In this document: positions 8,204-15,799 of the stretch, piece after piece
How the letters are laid out: each line of letters begins with the position of its first letter
Position numbering within the stretch: the stretch's first letter is position 1
Assembly (NCBI RefSeq): GCF_039528515.1
Contig: NZ_BAAALT010000016.1
Span: 1-64,000, forward strand
DNA length: 64,000 nt
Reading direction: 5' to 3'
DNA from: Luedemannella flava
GTDB taxonomy: Bacteria; Actinomycetota; Actinomycetes; Mycobacteriales; Micromonosporaceae
Notes under the pieces: generated by a model
The model's input: the letters and a program-made list of their open reading frames with translations, nothing else
Told to the model about the DNA's origin: nothing
The model's database searches: none
Translations under genes and position numbers: made by a program

Positions 8204-9076
8204 ATGACCCGCACCCTCATCTCGCACGCGCAGCTCAGCCGGCCGCGCGGCAAGGTGATCTACTGGTCCCTGCTGGTCCTCGTCGTCGTGGTGTTCACGC
8301 TGGTCTTCCTCGGCCCGCTGTACTGGATGATCACGGGTGCGCTCAAGACCGGGCAGGAGATCGCGCAGACGCCGCCCACGCTGTTCCCGAAGGACCCGCA
8401 GCCGCAGAACTACGTGGACGCGTGGACCAACCTCAACCTCGCCAAGCTGCTGTTCAACACGATCTACTACGCGCTCGGCGCGCTGGTGTTCCAGCTCGTC
8501 CTGGACACCGCCGCGGCGTACGCGCTGTCGAAACTGCGGCCGAGGTTCGGCAACGTGATCCTCGCGCTCATGCTGGCGACACTCATGATCCCGGCGATGG
8601 TGCTGATCATTCCGCAGTACGTGACGGTGATCGACCTGCCGATCCTGCACATCAGCCTGCTGGACTCGCCGTTCGCCATCTGGCTGCCGGCCGTGGCGAA
8701 CGCGTTCAACATCTTCCTGTTGAAGAGGTTCTTCGACTCCATTCCGGAGGACCTCATGTCGGCGGCGGAGATCGACGGCGCGACTGCGCTGCGTACTCTC
8801 TGGTCAATCATTCTGCCGATGTCGCGACCCATTCTCGGCGTGGTCAGCATCTTCGCGGTGACCGCGGTGTGGAAGGACTTCCTCTGGCCCAAGCTGGTGG
8901 AACCCTCCCCGTCGACCCGGACGCTCAGCGTCGGCATCTACGCCTTCGCCGGCGGTACCCCCATGAATGTGGTTATCGCGGCGGCGGTGATCGCGGCCAT
9001 TCCGACCGTCATCTTCTTCCTCGTTTTCCAGAAGAACATCATGTCCGGCCTGACTACCGGCAGCCTTAAGGGATAA
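8204..9076 (+). CDS. Sugar ABC transporter permease (MalG-like)
   Basis: A 290-residue second permease with six predicted helices. The EAA loop reads EDLMSAAEIDGATALRTLWS, and the end is the typical short cytoplasmic tail after a helix near residue 280. It starts 12 bp after the stop of the first permease, with AGGAGGG upstream, so the two are translated together. It pairs with the MalF-like partner to transport the sugar bound by the lipoprotein. Confidence 0.9.
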   Translation: MTRTLISHAQLSRPRGKVIYWSLLVLVVVVFTLVFLGPLYWMITGALKTGQEIAQTPPTLFPKDPQPQNYVDAWTNLNLAKLLFNTIYYALGALVFQLVLDTAAAYALSKLRPRFGNVILALMLATLMIPAMVLIIPQYVTVIDLPILHISLLDSPFAIWLPAVANAFNIFLLKRFFDSIPEDLMSAAEIDGATALRTLWSIILPMSRPILGVVSIFAVTAVWKDFLWPKLVEPSPSTRTLSVGIYAFAGGTPMNVVIAAAVIAAIPTVIFFLVFQKNIMSGLTTGSLKG

Positions 9077-9084
9077 GGGAGCAC

Positions 9085-10791
9085 ATGGACTTTCCAACTG
9101 CCGGTTGGTGGCGCTCGGCCGTCATCTACCAGATCTACCCGCGCAGCTTCGCCGACAGCAACGGCGACGGCATGGGCGACCTGGGCGGCGTCCGAGCGCA
9201 CCTCGACTACCTGGCCGAGCTCGGCATCGACGCGGTCTGGTTCAACCCGTGGTACGCGTCGCCGCAGGCGGACGCGGGTTACGACGTGGCCGACTACCGC
9301 GCCATCGACCCCGCGTTCGGGACCCTGTCCGAGGCGGAGGAGCTGATCCGGGAGGCGCACGCGCGGTCGATCCGGGTGATCGTGGATGTGGTGCCCAATC
9401 ACGCCTCCGACCAGCACCCATGGTTCAAGGAGGCGCTGGCCGGGAGTGCCGCCGCCCGGGACCTGTTCTGGTTCCGGCCCGGTCGGGGCGAGCATGGCGA
9501 GTTCCCGCCGAACAACTGGCAGTCGATCTTCGGCGGGCCGGCGTGGACCCGGGTGAAGGACGCCGACGGGACGCCCGGCGACTGGTACCTGCACCTGTTC
9601 GCCGCCGAGCAGCCCGACCTGAACTGGGACAACCCGCAGGTGCGCGCCGAGTTCGAGGACGTGCTGCGGTTCTGGTTCGACCGGGGCGCCGACGGGGTCC
9701 GCATCGACTCCGCCGCGCTGCTGCTCAAGGACCTTGAGTTGGCCGACTTCGACCACGCGCTGCCGCCGTTCCCGCACCCGTACACGGACCGGGACGAGGT
9801 GCACGAGGTGTACCGGTCGTGGCGGCGGATCGCGGACTCCTACGCCGAGCCGCGCGCCCTGATCGGCGAGGTGTGGCTGCCGGACGCCGACCGGTTCGCG
9901 GCGTACCTGCGGCCCGACGAGATGCATACCGCGTTCAACTTCGCGTTCCTCGGCTGCGCGTGGGAGGCGGGCGCGCTGCGCGCGGTCATCGACGAGACCC
10001 TCGCGGTGCACGCGCCCGTCGGGGCGCCCGCCACCTGGGTGCTGTCGAACCACGACGTGCCCCGGCACGTCACCCGCTACGGCCGGGCCGACACGTCGTT
10101 CAACCTGGACTACCGGCAGCTCGGCGCGCCGACCGACCGCGCCCTCGGCCTGCGCCGGGCCCGCGCCGCGCTGCTGCTCAGCCTGGCCCTGCCCGGGTCG
10201 GTGTACGTCTACCAGGGCGAGGAGCTGGGGCTCGAGGAGGTCGAGAATATTCCGGACAATTTACGCCAAGACCCCATGTTCTTCCGCACGCACGGGCAGA
10301 ACCTGGGCCGGGACGGCTGCCGGGTGCCGCTGCCCTGGTCGGGCGCCGCGCCGCCGTTCGGCTTCAGTCCGGCCGGCGCCGTCGCGGAGCCGTGGCTGCC
10401 GCAGCCCTTGTCGTGGGCGGACCGCACCGTCGAGGCGCAGAACGGCGACCCCGACTCGATGCTGGAGCTCTACCGTCGGGCGCTCGCCGCCCGGCGGCAG
10501 CAACCGGCGCTCGGGGACGGGCCGATGGCCTGGCTGCCGGCGTCGGACGCGGTGTTGGCGTTCCGCCGCGGCGACGGGTTCACCTGCGTGGTGAACCTGT
10601 CGGAACGGGCGGTCGACCTGCCGGTGACCGGTTCAGTGGTGCTCAGCAGTGGACCGCTGGCGGCCAACCAACTCCCGCCCGACACGGCCGTGTGGCTCAC
10701 TCCCGTGGCAGCGATTCGCGTCGCTGCGGAGAGTGTTCGTCGGCCGCCTCGGACGATGCCATCCTCCCCCCTTTGCTCTGCTTCCCTATAG
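9085..10791 (+). CDS. GH13 alpha-glucosidase
   Basis: A 568-residue cytoplasmic glycoside hydrolase family 13 enzyme of the oligo-1,6-/alpha-glucosidase group. The opening WWRSAVIYQIYPRSFADSNG is diagnostic. The nucleophile is Asp208 (GVRIDSAALL), the acid Glu262 (LIGEVWL) and the third carboxylate Asp324 (SNHDVPRH). The (beta/alpha)8 barrel is followed by a short C-terminal beta domain. It starts 8 bp after the MalG-like gene, so imported alpha-glucosides would be cleaved to glucose. After DTAVWL, where relatives commonly end, the frame continues ~28 codons, and its last codons and TAG stop lie inside repeat copy B. The C-terminal tail is therefore probably acquired. Confidence 0.9.
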   Translation: MDFPTAGWWRSAVIYQIYPRSFADSNGDGMGDLGGVRAHLDYLAELGIDAVWFNPWYASPQADAGYDVADYRAIDPAFGTLSEAEELIREAHARSIRVIVDVVPNHASDQHPWFKEALAGSAAARDLFWFRPGRGEHGEFPPNNWQSIFGGPAWTRVKDADGTPGDWYLHLFAAEQPDLNWDNPQVRAEFEDVLRFWFDRGADGVRIDSAALLLKDLELADFDHALPPFPHPYTDRDEVHEVYRSWRRIADSYAEPRALIGEVWLPDADRFAAYLRPDEMHTAFNFAFLGCAWEAGALRAVIDETLAVHAPVGAPATWVLSNHDVPRHVTRYGRADTSFNLDYRQLGAPTDRALGLRRARAALLLSLALPGSVYVYQGEELGLEEVENIPDNLRQDPMFFRTHGQNLGRDGCRVPLPWSGAAPPFGFSPAGAVAEPWLPQPLSWADRTVEAQNGDPDSMLELYRRALAARRQQPALGDGPMAWLPASDAVLAFRRGDGFTCVVNLSERAVDLPVTGSVVLSSGPLAANQLPPDTAVWLTPVAAIRVAAESVRRPPRTMPSSPLCSASL

Positions 10792-10893
10792 GAATCAGTC
10801 ACTCAGCGTTGTCACCATTGCCGCGAGGCGCTCGGCGCCTCGCGGCAATGTGCCTGTTCACGTGGGTGATGCCTATGAGGAAGCAGAGCAAAG
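10771..10893. repeat. Copy B of the ~123-bp inverted-repeat element
   Basis: Left arm CTTTGCTCTGCTTCCCTATA and right arm TATGAGGAAGCAGAGCAAAG with two changes from copy A. The length is again 123 bp. The interior holds a separate perfect hairpin at 10817-10849. The element overlaps the last seven codons of the alpha-glucosidase and supplies its stop codon. The flanking base pair (C 10770 / G 10894) also pairs, extending the stem. Confidence 0.85.
10817..10849 (+). terminator. Hairpin inside repeat copy B
   Basis: A perfect 15-bp stem (ATTGCCGCGAGGCGC / GCGCCTCGCGGCAAT) with a 3-nt loop, located 26 bp after the alpha-glucosidase stop. It would end transcription of the sugar operon. The other two copies of the element do not have this hairpin. 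Confidence 0.5.
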
Positions 10894-10980
10894 GGCGTGG
10901 AGGTGAAGGGACGGGTGATGGGGCCCATAACCGTGCGTAGCCGGGGCAGCGCGTAACTCACCGTGGTGGCAGCGCGGATG

Positions 10981-10996
10981 TCAGGGATATCCCTGA
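10981..10996. promoter_or_regulatory. Perfect 16-bp palindrome upstream of the ABC exporter
   Basis: TCAGGGATATCCCTGA is an exact palindrome 126 bp upstream of the ABC ATPase gene. Its size and symmetry fit the operator of a dimeric regulator, for example a NarL-type response regulator, which commonly control exporters of this type. No regulator gene adjoins it. Confidence 0.55.
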
Positions 10997-11121
10997 GGGT
11001 GGGGTGGGGCGAACGTCCGGGTCGGTTCCCGATGTGACTGGGGTGGGGCCGCCGACACGATGGTTGGGCCGGTCCGGTGTCTGCCGGGCCGGTCCAACTG
11101 TGTGGGAGGCGGTGAACACCC

Positions 11122-11904
11122 GTGACGATCGCATCGTCGCCGATGAGGGTGCGCGACCAGTTTGACCGGCCGGCGGAGCCCGCTGCTCGCGCCGCCGACG
11201 TCTGGAAGGTTTACGGCGAGGGAGAGGCGCGGGTCAGCGCGCTGCGTGGCGTCAGCGTGGAGTTCGCGCGCGGCCAGTTCACCGCGATCATGGGTCCCTC
11301 GGGTTCCGGCAAGTCCACGCTCATGCACTGCCTCGCCGGCCTCGACTCGGTCACCCGGGGCGACGTCTACATCGGGGGCACCAAGCTCAACGGGCTGGGT
11401 GACGCGGGTCTCACCAAGCTGCGCCGCGCCCAGGTCGGGTTCATCTTCCAGCAGTTCAACCTGCTGCCCACGCTGACCGCGCACGAGAACATCCTGCTGC
11501 CGCTGGCCATCGCCGGGCGCAAGGTCGACAAGGAGTGGTTCCGGACCGTCATCGACGCCGTCGGCCTCGGCGACCGGCTCGACCACCGGCCCGCGCAGCT
11601 CTCCGGCGGCCAGCAGCAGCGCGTCGCGTGCGCGCGCGCCCTGGTCAGCCGACCCGAGGTCATCTTCGCGGACGAGCCGACGGGCAACCTCGACTCCCGT
11701 ACCGGCGCCGAGGTGCTGGGCTTCTTGCGCCAGTCGGTGCACGAGTTCGGCCAGACGATCGTCATGGTCACCCACGACGCCAACGCCGCGAGCCACGCCG
11801 ACCGGGTCGTGTTCCTGGCCGACGGCGAGATCGTCGAGGACCTGGCCGCCCCGACCGCCGACAGCGTGCTTGACACGATCAAGCGCATCACCGGGGAGCG
11901 GTGA
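11122..11904 (+). CDS. ABC transporter ATP-binding protein (MacB/LolD-type)
   Basis: A 260-residue ATPase. Walker A GPSGSGKST is at residues 58-66, the Q-loop region FIFQQFNLLPTLTAHEN follows, the signature LSGGQQQR starts near residue 161, and Walker B VIFADEPTGNLDS near 180. The LDSRTGAEVL segment and the overall length fit the MacB/LolD group, which drives mechanotransmission exporters rather than channel importers. The next gene starts inside its last codon (4-bp ATGA overlap), so the two are translationally coupled. Start at GTG 11122, with a 16-bp palindrome upstream as probable control site. Confidence 0.9.
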   Translation: MTIASSPMRVRDQFDRPAEPAARAADVWKVYGEGEARVSALRGVSVEFARGQFTAIMGPSGSGKSTLMHCLAGLDSVTRGDVYIGGTKLNGLGDAGLTKLRRAQVGFIFQQFNLLPTLTAHENILLPLAIAGRKVDKEWFRTVIDAVGLGDRLDHRPAQLSGGQQQRVACARALVSRPEVIFADEPTGNLDSRTGAEVLGFLRQSVHEFGQTIVMVTHDANAASHADRVVFLADGEIVEDLAAPTADSVLDTIKRITGER

Positions 11905-14468
11905 TGCTGCGTGCCACCCTGCGCAGCCTGCTCGCCCGCAAGTTGCGCCTCATCCTGTCGGCTCTCGCGGTCGTGCTGGGCGTCATGTTCGTCTCCGGCT
12001 CGTTCGTGCTCACCGACACCCTCAGCAGGTCGTTCGACGACCTGTTCCGGGGCATCTACTCCTCCGTCGACGTGCAGGTCGGCCCGGCCGGGCTGGGCGG
12101 CGCCTCGATGGACGACGACGATGTCGCCGTCCGGACCATCCCCGCGTCCACCCTCGACGCGGTGCGCTCCGTCCCGGGCGTGGCGTCCGCGACCGGCGAC
12201 GTCGCCGCCGACGGCGCCCGCCTCATCGGGAGCAACGGCAAGGTCGTGAGCACGTTCGGCCCGCCGAGCTTCGGCCAGGCGTGGACCGGCGAGGACGCCC
12301 TCGTCCAGATTCGCGAGGGGCGCGGGCCGACCGCGGACAACGAGATCGCCATCAACGCCGACCTCGCGAAGAAGGCCGGCGTCAAGGTCGGCGACCAGGT
12401 GGGCGTGCTCACCCGCGAGCCGAAGCAGACGTTCACCCTGGTTGGCATCTTCGGGTTCAGCGGCGGCCGGGACACGCTCGGCGGCACCCAGAACGTCGCG
12501 TTCACCCTGCCGGTCGCGCAGCAGCTGATGATCGGCGAGTCCAACGTGTACACGACGATCAGCGTGACCGCCGCGGACGGCGTCGACGACGCCGCGCTGC
12601 GGGACGCGATCGCGGCCAAACTCGGCCCGCAGTACGGCGTGAAGACCGGCGAGGAACTCGGCGCGGCCAGCGCGGCCGCCTTCGCGTCCGTCCTCGACAT
12701 CTTCAACAAGGTGCTGCTGGGCTTCGCCGGCGTGGCGCTGTTCGTCGGCGCGTTCCTGATCCTCAACACGTTCTCGATCGTGGTCGCGCAGCGGACCCGC
12801 GAGCTCGCGCTCATGCGGGCCGTCGGCGCCAGCCGCCGCCAGATGATCGGCTCCGTACTCACCGAGGCCGTGGTGATCGGCATGATCGCCTCGGTGCTCG
12901 GCCTCGCGGCCGGGTTCGGCGTCGGCCGCCTCATGGCCGTGCTGTTCGCCAACTTCGGCGGCGGCGGCCTGGCGCTCGCCAGCGTGAGCCTGCCGCTGGC
13001 GGCCGTGATCAGCGCGTTCTCCGTCGGGCTCATCGTGACCATGGTGGCCGCCGTGCTGCCGGCGGTCCGGGCGGCGCGGATCCCGCCGATCGCGGCCCTG
13101 CAGGAGGTCGCCACCCCCGATCGACCGCTGACGAAGCTCACGATCAGCGGCGCGGTCATCGGCGTCGCGGCGGCGGTCGTGCTGGGTCTGGGCCTGACCG
13201 GCCGGATCGACGGCGACGCCACGCTCTGGGCCGTACTCGGTGGGGCTATCGGGATCTTCCTCGGCGTCGCGCTGATCACTCCCCTGATCAGCCGGCCGGT
13301 GGTGGCCGGGCTGGGCCGGCTCACCGGGCGCTGGGTCCCCGGCGTGCTCGGGCGGCGCAACGCGGGCCGCAACCCGCGTCGCACCGGCATCACCGCGGCC
13401 GCCCTCATGATCGGTGTGGCGCTCGTGACCGCCGTGGGCGTGCTGCTCACCTCGGCGAAGGCGAGCTTCACCCAGACGACCGAGGACACCGTGCACGCCG
13501 AGATCTACATCGGCGCCGACCAGACCAGCGCGATCCCACCGACGTTCGACGTCGCCGTCATCCCGCGGGTGGAGCAGGTTGCGGGAGTACGGGACGTGCT
13601 CGCCACCTGGTACGACGACGGCGCCAAGGTCGACGGCCGGGAGGCGGACCTGACCGCCGTGCACAACCCGGCCGCGCTGCAGCCGATCCTCGAGGTCACG
13701 CCGGTGGCCGGGTCGATCGCCACCCTGGCCGACGACCAGGTGATCGTCGACGAGAAGACGGCGGCCCGGCAGCAGCTCACCGTGGGTTCGACGGTCACGA
13801 TCCAGCCGCTGCGGGGCACCGCGAAGGAGTACACCGTCTCGGGCATCTACGCGACGACCGACTTCGGGTACGTCCAGGGGTTCGTCCTGTCGGAGGCGGC
13901 GCGCACCGGGTTCGCGGTGCCGCAGGCGCGCTCGGCGTTCGTCGCGCTGGACTCCGGCGCCACGCTCGCGGACACCCTGCCGAAGATCAGGGCGCTGCTC
14001 GCCGACTCGCCCGAGGTCGACGCGGTCGACCGCGCCACGATGATCGAGCAGGAGACCGGTGAGGTCGACACCATGCTGAACATGGTGCAGATCCTGCTGT
14101 CGCTGGCGATCCTCATCGCGGCCCTGGGCATCATCAACACCCTGGCGTTGTCGGTGCTGGAGCGCACCCGCGAGCTCGGCCTGCTCCGCGCGGTCGGCCT
14201 CGGCCGGGCGCACACCACGGCGATGGTGACGGTGGAGGCCCTGGTCATCACGGTGTTCGGCGCGCTGCTCGGCATGGGCGTCGGCATCGGCCTGGGCGCC
14301 GCGGCAGTGCGGGCCTTCAAGGACGAGGGCTTCACCACCTTGTCGCTCCCGTGGCCCCAACTGGGCACCTACGTGATCGCGGCGACGGTGATCGGCATCA
14401 TCGCGGGCCTGTTGGCCTCGATCCGCGCTGCCCGCATCAACGTCCTGGCGGCCATCGCCCACGAGTAG
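11901..14468 (+). CDS. FtsX-like ABC transporter permease, two-repeat type
   Basis: An 855-residue membrane protein. An N-terminal helix (LILSALAVVLGVMFVSGSFV) leads to a MacB-type extracytoplasmic domain (about 40-250), then three helices with the FtsX signature (ELALMRAVGASRRQM), then further helices. A second extracytoplasmic domain and a second FtsX set (ELGLLRAVGLGRAHTTAM, near 760) follow. The duplicated FtsX/MacB-domain layout is common in actinobacteria. With the ATPase it should move a lipophilic substrate, peptide or drug out of the membrane; the substrate cannot be read from sequence. Confidence 0.88.
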   Translation: MMLRATLRSLLARKLRLILSALAVVLGVMFVSGSFVLTDTLSRSFDDLFRGIYSSVDVQVGPAGLGGASMDDDDVAVRTIPASTLDAVRSVPGVASATGDVAADGARLIGSNGKVVSTFGPPSFGQAWTGEDALVQIREGRGPTADNEIAINADLAKKAGVKVGDQVGVLTREPKQTFTLVGIFGFSGGRDTLGGTQNVAFTLPVAQQLMIGESNVYTTISVTAADGVDDAALRDAIAAKLGPQYGVKTGEELGAASAAAFASVLDIFNKVLLGFAGVALFVGAFLILNTFSIVVAQRTRELALMRAVGASRRQMIGSVLTEAVVIGMIASVLGLAAGFGVGRLMAVLFANFGGGGLALASVSLPLAAVISAFSVGLIVTMVAAVLPAVRAARIPPIAALQEVATPDRPLTKLTISGAVIGVAAAVVLGLGLTGRIDGDATLWAVLGGAIGIFLGVALITPLISRPVVAGLGRLTGRWVPGVLGRRNAGRNPRRTGITAAALMIGVALVTAVGVLLTSAKASFTQTTEDTVHAEIYIGADQTSAIPPTFDVAVIPRVEQVAGVRDVLATWYDDGAKVDGREADLTAVHNPAALQPILEVTPVAGSIATLADDQVIVDEKTAARQQLTVGSTVTIQPLRGTAKEYTVSGIYATTDFGYVQGFVLSEAARTGFAVPQARSAFVALDSGATLADTLPKIRALLADSPEVDAVDRATMIEQETGEVDTMLNMVQILLSLAILIAALGIINTLALSVLERTRELGLLRAVGLGRAHTTAMVTVEALVITVFGALLGMGVGIGLGAAAVRAFKDEGFTTLSLPWPQLGTYVIAATVIGIIAGLLASIRAARINVLAAIAHE

Positions 14469-14479
14469 CGGAACCCACT

Positions 14480-14539
14480 GCGAAGGTCGACTCCTGGCGG
14501 TTTCCGGGACCCGGACAACCGCCAGGAGTCGACCTTCGC
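14480..14539. terminator. Long perfect inverted repeat between convergent genes
   Basis: 23-bp arms pair without mismatch (GCGAAGGTCGACTCCTGGCG... with its complement) around a 14-nt centre that is itself partly self-complementary. It lies 11 bp after the ABC permease stop and before the 3' end of the convergent NUDIX gene, as expected for a bidirectional terminator. Confidence 0.75.
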
Positions 14540-14661
14540 GTGCCCGGTCAGCGGAGGAGCGTCAGGGCGGTGGTGTGACGGGGGCGCACGGCCGGCCGCG
14601 CCGGTTTTGGGAGCCCGGCCGGCCCGCCGCAGGACGTGACACGATCGTCGCTGGAACGGGC

Positions 14662-15141
14662 TCAGCGGCTCCACGGCAGGCGGATCGGGTGCGCTGGAGG
14701 CTCCGCGCCAGCCAGTGCCGTGACCAGGGTCGCGAGGTTGAGCGGATCGACGGTCTCCGACGTCGCGGTCAGCTCGTCGACCGTCCACCAACGGTGGTCG
14801 GCGTCCGCGTCGATGGTGGGCGCGTGCCGGCGCAACACAAAGAAATCATTGCGGAGTACGCCGCTGGTCCAGCCCACGCTGGCGTACCCGGTGGCGATGG
14901 CGACGACATCGCCGAGGTCGGCGGCGGCGACCGCGACGCCGGTCTCCTCGCGCAGCTCGCGGGCGGCGGCCTCGGCCGGCGACTCGCCCGGTTCGACCCC
15001 GCCGCCGGGGGTGCGCCATTGGTGGCCCGCCGCCGGGTCGTCGGCGTCGCGCAGGCAGCGGAACAGCAGGACGCGTCCGTCGTCGTCGAGCAGCACGACG
15101 CGGGCGGATTGTCGGGGTATGTTGCCGTCCGGCTCGGTCAC
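14662..15141 (-). CDS. NUDIX hydrolase
   Basis: A 159-residue protein whose NUDIX box GGVEPGESPAEAAARELREE followed by TGV carries the metal-binding REXXEE glutamates. It begins with a strand pattern SARVVLLDDDGRVLLFRC and ends with a WWTVDEL segment, the usual NUDIX fold. The start chosen is GTG 15141, preceded by AGGAG eight bases upstream; an upstream ATG at 15264 would add 41 residues of poor composition. The substrate is unknown (nucleoside diphosphate derivative). It is convergent with the ABC exporter. Confidence 0.85.
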   Translation of the reverse strand: MTEPDGNIPRQSARVVLLDDDGRVLLFRCLRDADDPAAGHQWRTPGGGVEPGESPAEAAARELREETGVAVAAADLGDVVAIATGYASVGWTSGVLRNDFFVLRRHAPTIDADADHRWWTVDELTATSETVDPLNLATLVTALAGAEPPAHPIRLPWSR

Positions 15142-15350
15142 GGATGGCTCCTGAGCTGCGGCATAGCGGGGATCATAAGCACGGCTCGAGCCGGAGTGGG
15201 TCCGTCGCGCGGCCGAAAATCGCACAGCTCCGGCCGACGCGCGAGAGGCGTCGGCCGGCGACAATACACCGGGTGGCCGATTACGGCCTGTTACCGGCGG
15301 GCATCGTCAATACGTGCCGCTTGAGCTGCTGATTCTGTTGCGACGTTAAC

Positions 15351-15513
15351 TTACCGACACATTCCGTTAATCTTTGCCCGGCGGGCCAGGCGGGGGAGCA
15401 GTGCCGCGGCGACCGCGATCGCGACGGCCGCCGAGCAGGTCAGCACGCCGAGGTCGGGCCCCGTCGGTCGGGATCGACCGCGAGGTCGACGCGGACGGCG
15501 GGAGTGTGGTCAT
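15351..15513 (-). pseudogene. Transporter remnant (start and last helix only)
   Basis: An ATG at 15513 overlaps the TGA of the upstream MarR-like frame (ATGA), showing former translational coupling. After about 16 codons the frame is lost; the neighbouring frame encodes GVLTCSAAVAIAVAAALLPR, a final membrane helix with a basic tail LARRAKI, to a stop at 15351. This looks like a transporter gene reduced to its two ends by deletion. Low confidence. Confidence 0.3.
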
Positions 15514-15700
15514 GGAGCCTCCTCGTCGGCCGGGTCGGCCGGGTCGGCCGGGTCGGTCTCGCGGCAGAGGTGGCCGGCCTCGGTGAGCTGATTGATCAGG
15601 GTGCTGACCGGGTTGCCGGCGAGCCGGAGCTCGCGCGCGGCCGCAGGGACGCCGATGCCGGTTTGACCTCGATCCCCGGACGCGTCATCCAGATGAACGT
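15510..15700 (-). pseudogene. MarR-like winged-helix regulator remnant
   Basis: The minus-strand frame contains VPAAARELRLAGNPVSTLIN then QLTEAGHLCRETDPADPAD, the recognition-helix and wing region of a MarR-type regulator. Upstream sequence does not give a plausible N-terminal dimerisation helix, and the C-terminus ends in a 9-bp triplet repeat encoding (DPA)3. I read it as a broken regulator that once sat upstream of the transporter remnant. A short functional protein cannot be excluded. Confidence 0.35.
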
Positions 15701-15733
15701 CCGCTAGCGCATCGAGCGGTTGGTGACAAGTCA

Positions 15734-15763
15734 TTGACGCATCGTCATGGATGCCGATACCGT
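15734..15763 (+). promoter_or_regulatory. Candidate promoter of the large surface-protein gene
   Basis: TTGACG (15734-15739) and TACCGT (15758-15763) are spaced by 18 bp, a plausible sigma-70/HrdB-type promoter. It lies 37 bp upstream of the chosen GTG. Confidence 0.4.
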
Positions 15764-15799
15764 TCAGTTCCTGATCAAGACACACACGGGGGTACTACT

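Noticed and set aside
11367..14462. 1031-codon minus-strand frame opposite the FtsX permease
   Set aside because: The plus-strand gene has signal, helices and FtsX motifs; the antisense is His/Arg/Gly-rich noise.
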